Below, one piece after another: positions 1-9,589 of a stretch of 64,000 nucleotides of DNA. The stretch's first letter is position 1. Each line of letters starts with the position of its first letter. A program made the position numbers and the translations under genes. The notes under the pieces were generated by a model. The model saw only the letters and a program-made list of their open reading frames with translations, was not told where the DNA came from and did no database searches. The stretch comes from Hyphomicrobiales bacterium (lineage in GTDB: Bacteria > Pseudomonadota > Alphaproteobacteria > Rhizobiales > Rhizobiaceae), in the NCBI GenBank assembly GCA_900468065.1, contig UBTA01000063.1, positions 40,512-104,511 on the forward strand, given 5' to 3'.

Positions 1-1
1 G

Positions 2-1177
2 CAGGGCTATTACCTGTCGACATCGGCAGGCAAGCAGCTTGATGTCGGGCCGACAACGATCGTGTCCTTCCGCAAGCGGCCGATCGGCAAGGGCGTCGAG
101 ATCATCAATGCCCGCTCGTGCTTCGACTGCCATGCCAACGGCATCCTGTCGAAAAGGGACCAATTGCGCGAGCACATCCAGACATCGACGTTGTTCAACA
201 AGGATCAGCAGGCCATTCTGCTGGATATGTATGTGCCGCAGGAAGAGCTTGACGCTGCCTATAACAAGGACCGGCAGCGGTTCGTCGAGGCGCTGGTCAA
301 GCTCGGCGTGACCGAACCGACGCCGGACGGCAGCGCCCAGAGCATGCAGGCGCCGGGCAATGCTGAACTCGTCACTTATTTTGGTGACAAGTATGAGGAC
401 GAACTCGATTTCGATGCGCTGGCGGCGGAATTCGACATGACGCCAGCCGAGCTGTCCTCGGCGATCAAGAGGGTCGAAGACGTCGATACGTTGCGTCTTG
501 GCATCGATTGGGTGACGACATTAGAAGCCGGCGCAACCATCCCGCGCGCCGAAGTCGAGCAGCAGTTTCCGCTGCTGCTGCATCCTTTGATGCAGTTGAA
601 GCCGCTGGATACGACCACAGTCCATGTAGCCGCGGCCAGCCAGAGCCAGGATGTGGCGGGTCAAACGGCGCAACAGGATTATATCAAGGCCGAGACGGTC
701 GCTGCGGCAACACCTGCCTACCGCCAGGAACAGCCCGCCGGCTCCAACAAGCTTGAACTGGCGCTGCATGTCGCGACGACGACTGCGAAGGTTGGTGACC
801 AACTGTCTTTCGAGCTGAGCTCCAACAAGGCCTGCGAGCTGCAGATCCTCTATGTCGAGGAAACCGGCAATGTCGAGGTCATCCCGGATGAAATGATTGG
901 CAACACGACACTGCAGGCGGGGGAAAAGCGGGAGATTCCGCAACCGGGCACCGGCAACCTGACCTTCGATACGCCGGCACCGGCCGAAACGATGATCGCC
1001 TATTGCCGCGAGGGCGGGCTCGGCGACCAGAAACTCTCGGTTGAGCGGGCGCGCCAGCTGGTGGCGCAGTCGCATTTGCCGCCGACGCGCGGACTGGCGA
1101 TCAACCTGGCCAAGAAGGCCGAGGACGATAAGGGTGCCAGCGGCCTGCAGGTGGTGACGTTCGAGATCAAGCAATAG
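2..1177 (+). CDS. Partial c-type-cytochrome-like protein with DUF4384-like C-terminus (5' end outside window)
   Basis: The reading frame is open to the left edge, so the true start is upstream; 391 residues are visible. A CXXCH haem-attachment motif (C40-F-D-C-H44 of the visible part, bases 119-133) sits in a cytochrome-like segment. A helical middle region follows, then a beta-rich region from about residue 245 that resembles DUF4384. DUF4384 domains often accompany bacterial caspases and kinases. Haem attachment needs the periplasm, so export is inferred; the signal peptide would lie outside the window. It is the first visible gene of a same-strand cluster with an OmpA-domain protein and two caspase-like peptidases, 73 bases before the next start. 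A redox or haem-sensing role is only an inference. No enzyme activity is recognised. Confidence 0.7.
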   Translation, partial: QGYYLSTSAGKQLDVGPTTIVSFRKRPIGKGVEIINARSCFDCHANGILSKRDQLREHIQTSTLFNKDQQAILLDMYVPQEELDAAYNKDRQRFVEALVKLGVTEPTPDGSAQSMQAPGNAELVTYFGDKYEDELDFDALAAEFDMTPAELSSAIKRVEDVDTLRLGIDWVTTLEAGATIPRAEVEQQFPLLLHPLMQLKPLDTTTVHVAAASQSQDVAGQTAQQDYIKAETVAAATPAYRQEQPAGSNKLELALHVATTTAKVGDQLSFELSSNKACELQILYVEETGNVEVIPDEMIGNTTLQAGEKREIPQPGTGNLTFDTPAPAETMIAYCREGGLGDQKLSVERARQLVAQSHLPPTRGLAINLAKKAEDDKGASGLQVVTFEIKQ

Positions 1178-1250
1178 GGAAGAGGCCGGCGGCCAAGTGT
1201 CGTCCGGCCTGTTTGAGCATTATTTTGGAATGGCATGGGAAGGCTGGGTG

Positions 1251-2147
1251 ATGGCATTGAAGGTTTTGGTCGGGGCATCGCTGCTGGCATTTTTCCTTGC
1301 GGGGACGGCTTCGGCTGCGTGCGATGCACTGGCGCGGGTCGCTGAGGCCACCAATGCCGGTAACGAGGCGCTGGCGAAACAGATTGCCGGCAGGCCAAAG
1401 CCCGGCTGCACGGCGGACGACAAGGCAATGATCGACCGCGTCGCGGCACTCTCATCCTTCAACCGGATTGTCGGCGCCGTCGGGCAGGGTGCCAATCTGG
1501 CGGATTTCGAGCAGGAGCTTGAGACGATCCGTACCAGCAATTCGGCACCCTGGCAGGTTTTTGACGCGCTCGGCGATATCAATCGTGACCGCCGGGATTA
1601 TGAGACTGCGGCGCGCTACTATCAGCTGGCGCTGGAGGATGCCGCCAACGAGGTGCTGACGCCTCAATGGATGGCACCGGACGAGGCCTATATCGTCCGG
1701 CTCGATCATATGGCGACCGAGATGCGCCTTGCCGCACCCAAGCCCGTGAAGCTCACCGTGCGCGGTGCCTGCAAGATCAGTTATCGCGGCGTGTCGCTGA
1801 AGAAAAAATCGACGCCGGTACGCTACGTCTTCGGTACCGCCGAGTTCACCCCGGAGGGGTTGGATTCGGCCAAGGACCTGTCCGAGTGCCTGAAGTCGGT
1901 CAAACCCAAGACGATTACCCTGATCGGCCATACGGATCCGGTCGGCACGGCCGAGGCTAACCGGGTGCTTTCTCTGGAGCGCGCCGATGCTCTCGCTCAG
2001 TATCTGATTGCAGAAGGTTATACCGGCCAATGGACCACGCTGGGCAAAGGCGAGGACGAGCCGTTCAAGGCGGATAACGCCAGCGCCTATGACGAAAAAA
2101 CGCTGAACCAGATGAACCGGCGCGTCGAAGTCGATGTGGAGAATTGA
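1251..2147 (+). CDS. OmpA-domain exported protein of the caspase cluster
   Basis: The 298-residue protein has a Sec signal peptide (about residues 1-22, ending A-S-A). A short TPR-like helical stretch follows (about 100-132), then a C-terminal OmpA-like peptidoglycan-binding domain (about 192-298). That domain has the G-H-T-D-P-V-G turn at 226-232 and the L-S-L-E-R-A helix with the conserved Arg near 244. I chose ATG 1251 over the upstream GTG 1197 because it gives a clean signal peptide and has a GGAAGG ribosome site. It should sit in the periplasm and bind the wall. The caspase gene starts on the base after its stop codon, so coupled translation is likely. It may anchor the neighbouring proteins, but no lipobox or barrel is visible. 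Confidence 0.82.
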   Translation: MALKVLVGASLLAFFLAGTASAACDALARVAEATNAGNEALAKQIAGRPKPGCTADDKAMIDRVAALSSFNRIVGAVGQGANLADFEQELETIRTSNSAPWQVFDALGDINRDRRDYETAARYYQLALEDAANEVLTPQWMAPDEAYIVRLDHMATEMRLAAPKPVKLTVRGACKISYRGVSLKKKSTPVRYVFGTAEFTPEGLDSAKDLSECLKSVKPKTITLIGHTDPVGTAEANRVLSLERADALAQYLIAEGYTGQWTTLGKGEDEPFKADNASAYDEKTLNQMNRRVEVDVEN

Positions 2148-3686
2148 ATGATGCTGCGCCGCCTGGCTCTTGCTCTGCTGATTTCCGTAGTGCCATTCGG
2201 TGTCGCATCGGCCAAGACCTATGCTCTGGTCGTCGGCGTCGATGCCTATCCCTACGAGGTGAGCTTGGATGGCGCGGTCAAGGACGCCAAGGACGTGCAA
2301 AGCGCCTTACAGCGGGCGGGCGTTGATCAGATGGCGACGTTTTTTGACGCCGCCGCCCGCAAGGACGATATCCGCGCCGCCTGGACCGCCCTTGTCGGCA
2401 GTGCGCTCAAGGGCGATACGATCATTTTCACCTATGCCGGGCACGGCGCGCAGATGCCGGAGCTTGTTGCCGGTGATGAGGCCGATGGGCTTGACGAGTT
2501 CTTACAACTGCCAGGATTCGACCGCAGCCGCGCGGAAGAAACCGATCACGAGATCATTGTCGATAATGAACTGAACGCCTGGTTTTCCGAAGCCGAGGCC
2601 AAGGGCGTGCAGGTTCTGTTTGTCTCAGACAGCTGCCATTCCGGCGGCATGAGCCGGTCTTTTTCCGGCAAGACGCGTCTTGCCCATGCTGTCACGGTCA
2701 AGCTGCCGCCGCCGTCTAAGGAGGCTGTGTCGGGTGCCGAGGTGAAGGAGGCGCAGTTCCGCAATGTAACGGTGCTTGCCGCCTCGCTGGAGAGCCAGCC
2801 GTCACCTGAGGTCATTATCGACGGCGAACCGCGCGGCGCCTTGAGCTGGAGCTTTGCCCGGGCCGTGGAAGGATTGGCGGATCGCAATGGCGACGGCCGA
2901 CTTTCCCGGGTGGAGCTGGAGGATTATGTCTTTGCCAATGTGAAGAACCAGTCCGAGGCGCTGCAGGTCCCGAATTTTACCCCGCAACTGCCGCGGTCCG
3001 AGGATGAAGTGGTCATGCCCTTGACCCGGAGTGCCGCTGTCGCCGCCGAACCCGGCGCGAAAAAGACCTATCAATCCGTTCGCGAAACCGGCTGGGATGG
3101 CAAGCTGGCGCTGTCGGTCGAGGGCTCTGATACCGTGCCGGACAATACCGGTGGAACGGGCGTGCCTTATCGCTGGGATGCCGCCAGCGGCATCTTCTAC
3201 ACACCGAATGGCGACGTTGCAGGCGAGCATATCGATGCCGGCATGATCCAGTCGGTGGTGAACAAGTTCATTCTGCTCGATTTTCTGAAAGTGATGGCAA
3301 GCCAGAACCCAGGCGCTGTATCCTTGACGCCGCAGAAGGACATCTATGCCGCTGGCGACAAGATTTCTTTCGACGCCCCGGCGTCGAACTACAAGAACAT
3401 GGTGGTGTTCAATCTTGCCAATACCGGGCAGGTTCAACTGCTCGACGTCCAGTCAGAAGGCACGGAGAGTGTGGCGTTCAAGCTCAGCAATCTGCAGGTC
3501 GTCGAACCCTTCGGCGCCGACCATCTGATCGTCATTGCCACCGATGAACCCATCGATGCGATCGGCGCAGCGCTGGCGAGCAAGAATGTCGATGCGGCGA
3601 CCGTGTTACAACTTCTCTCTACCCGCATCGACGGCACCGATACGAGCGTAGCAATCCAGCCGCTCTACACCCGGGAAAAATTGTGA
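2148..3686 (+). CDS. Exported caspase-like peptidase (C14 / orthocaspase), first copy
   Basis: This 512-residue protein starts with a signal peptide (cleavage near residue 22, A-S-A). The p20-like caspase fold has catalytic His99 in Y-A-G-H-G and Cys163 in D-S-C-H-S-G, so the dyad is intact. Residues 245-256 match a canonical EF-hand loop (D-x-N-x-D-G-x-L-S-x-x-E), suggesting calcium binding as in several metacaspases. A beta-rich C-terminal region (about 395-500) resembles a diverged DUF4384. Bacterial members of this family usually cut after basic residues; specificity here is unknown. Most described bacterial caspases are cytoplasmic, so a signal peptide is notable. The start abuts the OmpA-domain gene, and the stop overlaps the next caspase gene. 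Confidence 0.85.
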   Translation: MMLRRLALALLISVVPFGVASAKTYALVVGVDAYPYEVSLDGAVKDAKDVQSALQRAGVDQMATFFDAAARKDDIRAAWTALVGSALKGDTIIFTYAGHGAQMPELVAGDEADGLDEFLQLPGFDRSRAEETDHEIIVDNELNAWFSEAEAKGVQVLFVSDSCHSGGMSRSFSGKTRLAHAVTVKLPPPSKEAVSGAEVKEAQFRNVTVLAASLESQPSPEVIIDGEPRGALSWSFARAVEGLADRNGDGRLSRVELEDYVFANVKNQSEALQVPNFTPQLPRSEDEVVMPLTRSAAVAAEPGAKKTYQSVRETGWDGKLALSVEGSDTVPDNTGGTGVPYRWDAASGIFYTPNGDVAGEHIDAGMIQSVVNKFILLDFLKVMASQNPGAVSLTPQKDIYAAGDKISFDAPASNYKNMVVFNLANTGQVQLLDVQSEGTESVAFKLSNLQVVEPFGADHLIVIATDEPIDAIGAALASKNVDAATVLQLLSTRIDGTDTSVAIQPLYTREKL

Positions 3687-5230
3687 TGACCATTTCGCGA
3701 ACGGCTGTCATCACCGCGCTCGGGTGCCTGGCATCGCTCGGCCCGGCAAGAGCGGAAGACCGGGCGCTGGTGATCGGTATCGGCACTTACGAAAACCTGC
3801 CGCAGGACATGTTTCTGCATGGGCCGAAGAACGATGTGAAGGCAATCGAGGCGCTTCTGACGGGGACGCTGCATTTCAAGCCGGAGGCAATCCGGGTTCT
3901 GACGGATGAAAGGGCCACAAGGCAGGCGATGCTGTCCTCGATGGACGAATGGCTGGTTGCCGGAACCGCGCCAGGAGACCGGGTCTATCTCTATTTCTCC
4001 GGGCATGGTTTGCAGGTCAAGGATGTCAGTGGCGATGAGGAGGACGGAATGGACGAAGCCATTTCGACCTATGACATCAAGGCCGGTGACGATGATTGGA
4101 CGAATGTCATCCTCGATGACGACCTTGAGGCGGTGCTCACGAAGTTGAAGGGCAGGGCGGTGACGCTGGTGATCGATGCCTGTCATTCCGGCACGATTTC
4201 ACGGTCATTGTCGCCACAGGCCGTGTCAGGCTTGCAAGGAGCGCGCTATTTGCCGCGTCCGTTTGCTCGCGCTGGCATAAAGCCGGTAACCCGCGGATTG
4301 CGTATCGATCTGGGTGTCGTCGATAAACCGGCGCAGTTGACGGCCGGCGGGCTGACCGCCTGGAGTGCCGCTGCTGCTTACCAGGTAGCGTGGGATGATG
4401 TCCGCCTGCCGATCGAGGAGCGGCACGGTGTTTTTACCTCGGCTTACATAGCCGGCTACGCACCGCTTGAATCTGATGCGAACGGCAACGGTCTCGTCAG
4501 CAATGCCGAGCTCTTTGAATATGTGACCCGGAAATCGAAAGAGTATTGTTCGACGCTGGAAGGCTGCGACGATCTCGATCCGCAGCTGGAAAGCGTGCCG
4601 GAGGCGCTGGGCACCAGTGTCGCCAAGCCGGAGCCAGACAAGGCGGAACAGACGGCGGCGGATCAACCCAAGGACAAGCCGGAGCCTGTTTATCAGGAGG
4701 TGAATGTCGAGGCTGGTATTGCACCGGCCTATGTCGATGCCAATCCGGTCGCCGCGATGGAAGATATCGTCGGTAAGGCGAATACCGGCGAGGTGACGGT
4801 TTCACTGGACACTGGCCCGCTCCTAAAAAAGGGCCAGGCCTTCAAGATTTCGATCACCAGCCAATATGACGGAAATCTCGTCCTTCTCGATGTGAACGGC
4901 AAAGGCCTCGCGACGCAGATTTTCCCGAACGATATGGCGCAGAAAATCACGCCGCTGTCGGCCGGCTCAACGCTGACGATACCGGACGACTATTACGGCT
5001 TCGATTTCGAGGCGGATGGCAGTGGCGAGAATATGCTCGTCGCCATCGTTGTTGGCGATGCAGTGGACTTGAAGGATGTTGTACCGTCGGCGCAGGGCCT
5101 GACAGCTGAACTCGACGCCCGGCAGTCTCTCAGCGAGATCGTCGCCCGGCTTCAGAAGACCTGGACCGGCGATACCGAAAACCGCGGCGTCCGTTGGTCG
5201 CTGGGGACGCTGAAATATACCGTCGAATAA
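3686..5230 (+). CDS. Exported caspase-like peptidase (C14 / orthocaspase), second copy
   Basis: This 514-residue protein has a signal peptide ending A-R-A (about residue 23) and a caspase domain with His107 in F-S-G-H-G and Cys166 in D-A-C-H-S-G. It has an EF-hand-like loop at 264-275 (D-x-N-x-N-G-x-V-S-x-x-E). A proline- and charge-rich linker (about 310-345) leads to a recognisable DUF4384-like domain (about 370-470) containing the usual F-P-N turn. ATG 3686 overlaps the preceding stop by one base; GTG 3683 is an alternative adding one residue. It is paralogous to the previous gene but well diverged outside the catalytic motifs. The operon ends at the hairpin just downstream. The substrate is unknown. 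Confidence 0.86.
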   Translation: MTISRTAVITALGCLASLGPARAEDRALVIGIGTYENLPQDMFLHGPKNDVKAIEALLTGTLHFKPEAIRVLTDERATRQAMLSSMDEWLVAGTAPGDRVYLYFSGHGLQVKDVSGDEEDGMDEAISTYDIKAGDDDWTNVILDDDLEAVLTKLKGRAVTLVIDACHSGTISRSLSPQAVSGLQGARYLPRPFARAGIKPVTRGLRIDLGVVDKPAQLTAGGLTAWSAAAAYQVAWDDVRLPIEERHGVFTSAYIAGYAPLESDANGNGLVSNAELFEYVTRKSKEYCSTLEGCDDLDPQLESVPEALGTSVAKPEPDKAEQTAADQPKDKPEPVYQEVNVEAGIAPAYVDANPVAAMEDIVGKANTGEVTVSLDTGPLLKKGQAFKISITSQYDGNLVLLDVNGKGLATQIFPNDMAQKITPLSAGSTLTIPDDYYGFDFEADGSGENMLVAIVVGDAVDLKDVVPSAQGLTAELDARQSLSEIVARLQKTWTGDTENRGVRWSLGTLKYTVE

Positions 5231-5258
5231 TCGCCGCGCGAGCGGGATTGGAAAGTAG

Positions 5259-5288
5259 AAAGGCCCGCGACGAACGCCGCGGGCCTTT
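5259..5288. terminator. Hairpin terminator between the caspase operon and aapP
   Basis: A perfect 11-bp stem (arms 5259-5269 and 5278-5288) has an 8-base loop and A-rich/T-rich bases at the stem foot. It lies between convergent genes and probably serves both strands. Confidence 0.8.
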
Positions 5289-5316
5289 CTGATTCGATGA
5301 TAAAGACCGCTCGGTC

Positions 5317-6093
5317 TCAGTGCAGAATCTGGCTGAGGAACAGTTTGGTACGCTCGTGCTGCGGGTTGTCGAAGAATGCAGCCGGCTCGTTCTGTTCGAC
5401 GATCTGGCCCTGGTCCATGAAGATCACGCGGTTGGCGACCTGGCGGGCAAAGCCCATTTCATGGGTGACGCAGATCATCGTCATGCCTTCTTCGGCAAGA
5501 CCGACCATGGTGTCGAGCACTTCCTTGATCATTTCCGGATCAAGCGCCGATGTCGGCTCATCGAACAGCATGACGCGCGGGTTCATGCAGAGCGAGCGGG
5601 CAATCGCCACACGCTGCTGCTGACCGCCGGAGAGCTGGCCCGGATATTTGTGGGCCTGCTCGGGGATCTTGACGCGCTTGAGGAAGTGCATGGCGACTTC
5701 TTCGGCCTGCTTCTTCGGCATCTTGCGAACCCAGATCGGTGCGAGCGTGCAGTTCTCCAGGATGGTCAAATGCGGAAAGAGGTTGAAGTGCTGGAACACC
5801 ATGCCGACTTCGCGGCGCACTTCGTCGATCTTCTTCAGGTCGTTGGTGAGCTCGATGCCGTCAACGGCGATCTTGCCCTTCTGGTGTTCTTCCAGCCGGT
5901 TGATGCAGCGGATCATCGTCGATTTGCCGGAACCCGACGGGCCGGCAACAACGATGCGCTCGCCGCGCATAACCTTGAGATTGATGTCACGCAGAACGTG
6001 GAAGTCTCCGTACCACTTGTTCATGCCGACGATTTCGACGGCGACGTCGGTGGACGACACTTCGATTTTCAGCGGTTTGGCTTCAGCTGCCAT
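5317..6093 (-). CDS. aapP: General L-amino acid ABC transporter ATP-binding protein AapP
   Basis: The 258-residue ATPase has Walker [10 protein letters not shown] at about 51-59, the signature L-S-G-G-Q-Q-Q-R, and Walker [11 protein letters not shown]. It powers uptake of a broad range of L-amino acids by the Aap complex on the inner face of the cytoplasmic membrane. ATG 6093 is preferred over the upstream start at 6108 because a GAGGGG ribosome site precedes it at normal spacing. It is the last gene of aapJQMP, with 18 bases between aapM and this start, and it faces the caspase operon tail to tail. Confidence 0.95.
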   Translation of the reverse strand: MAAEAKPLKIEVSSTDVAVEIVGMNKWYGDFHVLRDINLKVMRGERIVVAGPSGSGKSTMIRCINRLEEHQKGKIAVDGIELTNDLKKIDEVRREVGMVFQHFNLFPHLTILENCTLAPIWVRKMPKKQAEEVAMHFLKRVKIPEQAHKYPGQLSGGQQQRVAIARSLCMNPRVMLFDEPTSALDPEMIKEVLDTMVGLAEEGMTMICVTHEMGFARQVANRVIFMDQGQIVEQNEPAAFFDNPQHERTKLFLSQILH

Positions 6094-6111
6094 TGTATTT
6101 CCCCTCACTCG

Positions 6112-7269
6112 TTATCGTTTATGGCCCTTGTCGAGCTTTCGTTCCATGAACCCTGAATAGCGCGACATGCCGAAGCAGAAAAGCCAGAAAGTGAATCCGG
6201 CAAACACAAGACCGGACAGCGGCGTCACCGGCGATGCCCAGTTGGCGTCCGAGAAGTTCTGGCGGACGATGCCGAGCAGATCGAACATACCGATGATCGA
6301 CACCAGCGACGTATCCTTGAACAGGCCGATGAAGGTGTTGACGATGCCGGGAATGACCAGCTTCAACGCCTGCGGCAGGATGATCAGCCGCATTTTCTGC
6401 CAGTAGCTCAAGCCCAGCGAATCGGCGCCTTCCGCCTGTCCCTTTGGAATGGCCTGCAGGCCGCCGCGCACCACTTCGGCCATGTAGGCGGAGGCAAAGA
6501 GCGAAACGCCGATTACGGCCCTCAGAAATTTGTCGACCGTCATGCCCTGCGGCAGGAACAAGGGCAGCATGACGCTGGCCATGAACAGCACCGTGATCAG
6601 CGGAATGCCGCGGACGATCTCGATGAAGGTGGTGCAGAGCAGGCGGATGACCGGCATCGTCGATCGCCGGCCGAGCGCCAAAACGATGCCAAGCGGCAAA
6701 GACACAGCGATACCGACGAAGGACAGGATCAGCGTAACCATCAGGCCGCCCCAGAGGGGAGTTTCCACGTAGGGTAGGCCAAGAACGCCACCGATCAGGA
6801 TAAAGAACGACAGGATTGGCAGAACGCCGAAAAGCAGAATGGCGTTGAGACCCTTGTACGGAATCCGCGGGATCAGGATGGGGACCAGAAGCGCAATGAA
6901 CAGGGCGCCGACCAGCATCGGCCGCCAGCGTTCATCGATCGGATACCGTCCGAACATGAACACGTCGAATTTTGCGCCGACAAAGGCCCAGCAGGCCCCA
7001 CTCCAGCCTTCCGGCTGCGAGCCGCCTTGAGCAGCCGTTGCGCAAACGCCACGTCCGCCGCCTGTCCAGGAAGCGTCGATGAACAGCCATTTGATCGCCG
7101 GCGGCAGGAACCAGGCGAGAACCAGCAGCGCGATGATGGTCAGTACCGCGTCCAGCGGTGTGGCCAGGAGGTTTTTCCGGATCCAGGCGATATAGCCTTT
7201 CTCCAACACGGGCGGCGTCGATTGGTCCAGCATGCTGGTTCGGACGAAGTTGGTCTGATGTGTATTCAT
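6112..7269 (-). CDS. aapM: General L-amino acid ABC transporter permease AapM
   Basis: This 385-residue polytopic protein has a long N-terminal membrane region and a C-terminal permease domain. The cytoplasmic EAA loop is visible (E-G-A-D-S-L-G-L...L-P-Q-A, about residues 285-310). It forms the inner-membrane channel together with AapQ. Length and domain order match rhizobial AapM. Only four bases separate it from aapQ upstream, so the two are co-transcribed. Confidence 0.93.
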   Translation of the reverse strand: MNTHQTNFVRTSMLDQSTPPVLEKGYIAWIRKNLLATPLDAVLTIIALLVLAWFLPPAIKWLFIDASWTGGGRGVCATAAQGGSQPEGWSGACWAFVGAKFDVFMFGRYPIDERWRPMLVGALFIALLVPILIPRIPYKGLNAILLFGVLPILSFFILIGGVLGLPYVETPLWGGLMVTLILSFVGIAVSLPLGIVLALGRRSTMPVIRLLCTTFIEIVRGIPLITVLFMASVMLPLFLPQGMTVDKFLRAVIGVSLFASAYMAEVVRGGLQAIPKGQAEGADSLGLSYWQKMRLIILPQALKLVIPGIVNTFIGLFKDTSLVSIIGMFDLLGIVRQNFSDANWASPVTPLSGLVFAGFTFWLFCFGMSRYSGFMERKLDKGHKR

Positions 7270-7273
7270 GATC

Positions 7274-8467
7274 TTATCTCTCCACCAGTGCCATCTTGGC
7301 GTTGAACCAGTTCATGATCAGCGATGTCGACAGGCTGAGTGTCAGATAGACGACAATCCAGATGCTGACGATTTCGATGGCTTGGCCGGTCTGGTTGAGG
7401 ATGGTGCCGCCGGTCGATACCAGGTCCGAATAGCCAATGGCGATGGCGAGCGACGAGTTTTTCGTCAGGTTGAGATACTGGCTGGTCAAAGGCGGGATGA
7501 TGATCCGCATGGCCTGGGGCACGACGACGAGGCGGGTGGTAAGGCCGGGCCGGATGCCGAGCGCATGCGCTGCTTCCGATTGGCCATGGCTGACGCCGCG
7601 AATGCCGGCGCGGACGATTTCGGCAATGAAGGATGCCGTGTAGAACGACAGCGCCAGAAACAGTGACAGGAATTCCGGGCCGATGACGGATCCGCCGGTC
7701 AGGTTGAACTTGCCGGCAACCGGAATATCGAAGGAAATCGGCATGCCGGTCGCGAAATAGGTAAGCAGAGGCAGGCCGATCAGCAGGCCAAGCACCGTCC
7801 AAAGCACGGGCAGGCGTTGGCCTGTCTCCATCTGCTTCTTGTTCGCATACCGGTAAAACAGAATGCTGCCGACCACCGCGATGACAAAGGCAAGAAGGAT
7901 GAACTGCGAGCCGCTATCGAAGACCGGCCGCGGGAAGGCGAGGCCACGATTATTGATGTACATATCCAGCGGCAGTGCCAGCGATTCCTTGGGCTGCGGC
8001 AGAACCGCCAGAACGCCGGAATACCAGAAGAAAATCACCAGCAGCGGCGGTATGTTGCGGAAAATCTCGACATAGACCATCGACAGCTTGGCGATCAGCC
8101 AGTTCTTCGACAGGCGGCCGATACCGACCAGAAAGCCGATGATGGTTGCTGTGATAATGCCTGCAACGGCAACAAGAATGGTGTTGAGGAACCCGACCAC
8201 AAGGGCCCGGCCGTAGGTCGAATCACTGGAAAACGGGATCAGCGATTGCCCGACGTCGAAGCCGGCGCGGCCGTTGAGGAAGCCGTAACCGGAAGCAATG
8301 TTGGCGCGCTTCAGATTCTCCATGGTGTTCGTCGCCACCCAATAGATGAAAATGACGAGCAAGAGCAGCGTGACGGCCTGGTAGATGATACCGCGGACCT
8401 TGGGATCGTTCAAAATTGAGCCGGTCGGCTTGTCCTTGCCGCGCGGAGTCGTGGCGTCAATTGTCAT
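7274..8467 (-). CDS. aapQ: General L-amino acid ABC transporter permease AapQ
   Basis: This 397-residue inner-membrane protein has several hydrophobic spans and a conserved permease EAA loop (S-E-A-A-H-A-L-G-I...V-P-Q-A-M). It pairs with AapM as the heterodimeric channel of the Aap amino-acid importer. It lies 96 bases after aapJ, a gap that may hold processing or attenuation signals, since binding-protein genes usually need higher expression than their permeases. No frameshift or truncation is seen. Confidence 0.93.
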   Translation of the reverse strand: MTIDATTPRGKDKPTGSILNDPKVRGIIYQAVTLLLLVIFIYWVATNTMENLKRANIASGYGFLNGRAGFDVGQSLIPFSSDSTYGRALVVGFLNTILVAVAGIITATIIGFLVGIGRLSKNWLIAKLSMVYVEIFRNIPPLLVIFFWYSGVLAVLPQPKESLALPLDMYINNRGLAFPRPVFDSGSQFILLAFVIAVVGSILFYRYANKKQMETGQRLPVLWTVLGLLIGLPLLTYFATGMPISFDIPVAGKFNLTGGSVIGPEFLSLFLALSFYTASFIAEIVRAGIRGVSHGQSEAAHALGIRPGLTTRLVVVPQAMRIIIPPLTSQYLNLTKNSSLAIAIGYSDLVSTGGTILNQTGQAIEIVSIWIVVYLTLSLSTSLIMNWFNAKMALVER

Positions 8468-8563
8468 TCAGAGCCTCTTAATCCCCTGATCACCCTGTTT
8501 CGAGCGATTCTTATTTTTGGGAAGGAAAGCGGCCGGAGCCGCTTTCCCAATTGTCGTATGGTC

Positions 8564-9589
8564 TTAGCGCACCGGCGGTGCGTACTGGATGCCGCCCTTG
8601 CTCCACAGCGCGTTGAGGCCGCGTTCGATCTTCAAGGGGCTGCCCGTACCGATGTTGCGGTCGAACACTTCGCCGTAGTTACCGACGGCCTTGATGATCT
8701 TCACAGCCCAATCGTTTTCAAGGCCGAGGTCGGTACCGATCTTGGTGTCCGCCTCAACGCCGAGGAAGCGCTGGATGTCCGGGTTTGTCGACTTCTTCAT
8801 TTCCTCGACATTGGCCGAAGTGATGCCGAAGTCTTCCGCACCGACAAGCGCGTAGTGAACCCAGCTGACAATGTCAAACCACTGGTCGTCGCCCTGGCGG
8901 ACGGCCGGTCCAAGCGGCTCCTTGGAAATGATTTCCGGCAGGATGATGTGATCGTCCGGAGCAGCCAGCGTCAGACGCAGCGAGTAAAGGCCCGACTGGT
9001 CGGTCGTGTAGACGTCGCAACGGCCGGCGTCATAGGCAGCGTTGACTTCTTCGAGCTTTTCGAAGACGACCGGGTTGTACTGCAGGTTGTTGGCCTTGAA
9101 ATAGTCGGCGAGGTTGAGTTCGGTCGTCGTGCCGGTCTGGACGCAAACGGCAGCGCCGGACAGTTCAAGTGCCGACTTCACGTTCAGCGACTTGCGCACC
9201 ATGAAACCCTGGCCGTCATAATAGTTGACGGCTCGGAAGTTGAAGCCGAGTGCTGTATCGCGGTTGATCGTCCAGGTGGTGTTACGGGCCAACACGTCCA
9301 CTTCGCCGGACTGCAGCGCCGGGAAACGGTCCTTGGCAGATGTCGGGGTGTATTTGACCTTGGTCGCGTCGCCGAAGATGGCCGCGGCAATCGCCTTGCA
9401 ATAATCGACGTCGAAGCCGCTCCAGTTACCTGATGCGTCCGGGGAGGCAAAGCCTGTCAGGCCGGTATTGACGCCGCATTGAAGGAAACCCTTCGCCTTT
9501 ACGTCGCTGAGCGTCGTTGCCGATGCAGCCTGAGCGCCAATCCCCATGACGGCAGCGCCGATGAGCGCTGTCAGAATTCTTTTTGCCAT
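8564..9589 (-). CDS. aapJ: General L-amino acid ABC transporter substrate-binding protein AapJ
   Basis: The 341-residue periplasmic binding protein begins with a clear signal peptide (M-A-K-R-I-L..., cleavage after A-S-A near residue 24). The mature start is typical of family 3 binding proteins (L-x-x-V-K-A-K-G-x-L-x-C-G-V). I used ATG 9589 because the longer frame to 9715 would bury the signal peptide; an AAGG-type ribosome site precedes 9589. AapJ captures amino acids and delivers them to AapQMP. It is divergent from metC, as in other rhizobia. The leader carries a perfect 7-bp hairpin (9631-9650). Confidence 0.94.
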   Translation of the reverse strand: MAKRILTALIGAAVMGIGAQAASATTLSDVKAKGFLQCGVNTGLTGFASPDASGNWSGFDVDYCKAIAAAIFGDATKVKYTPTSAKDRFPALQSGEVDVLARNTTWTINRDTALGFNFRAVNYYDGQGFMVRKSLNVKSALELSGAAVCVQTGTTTELNLADYFKANNLQYNPVVFEKLEEVNAAYDAGRCDVYTTDQSGLYSLRLTLAAPDDHIILPEIISKEPLGPAVRQGDDQWFDIVSWVHYALVGAEDFGITSANVEEMKKSTNPDIQRFLGVEADTKIGTDLGLENDWAVKIIKAVGNYGEVFDRNIGTGSPLKIERGLNALWSKGGIQYAPPVR

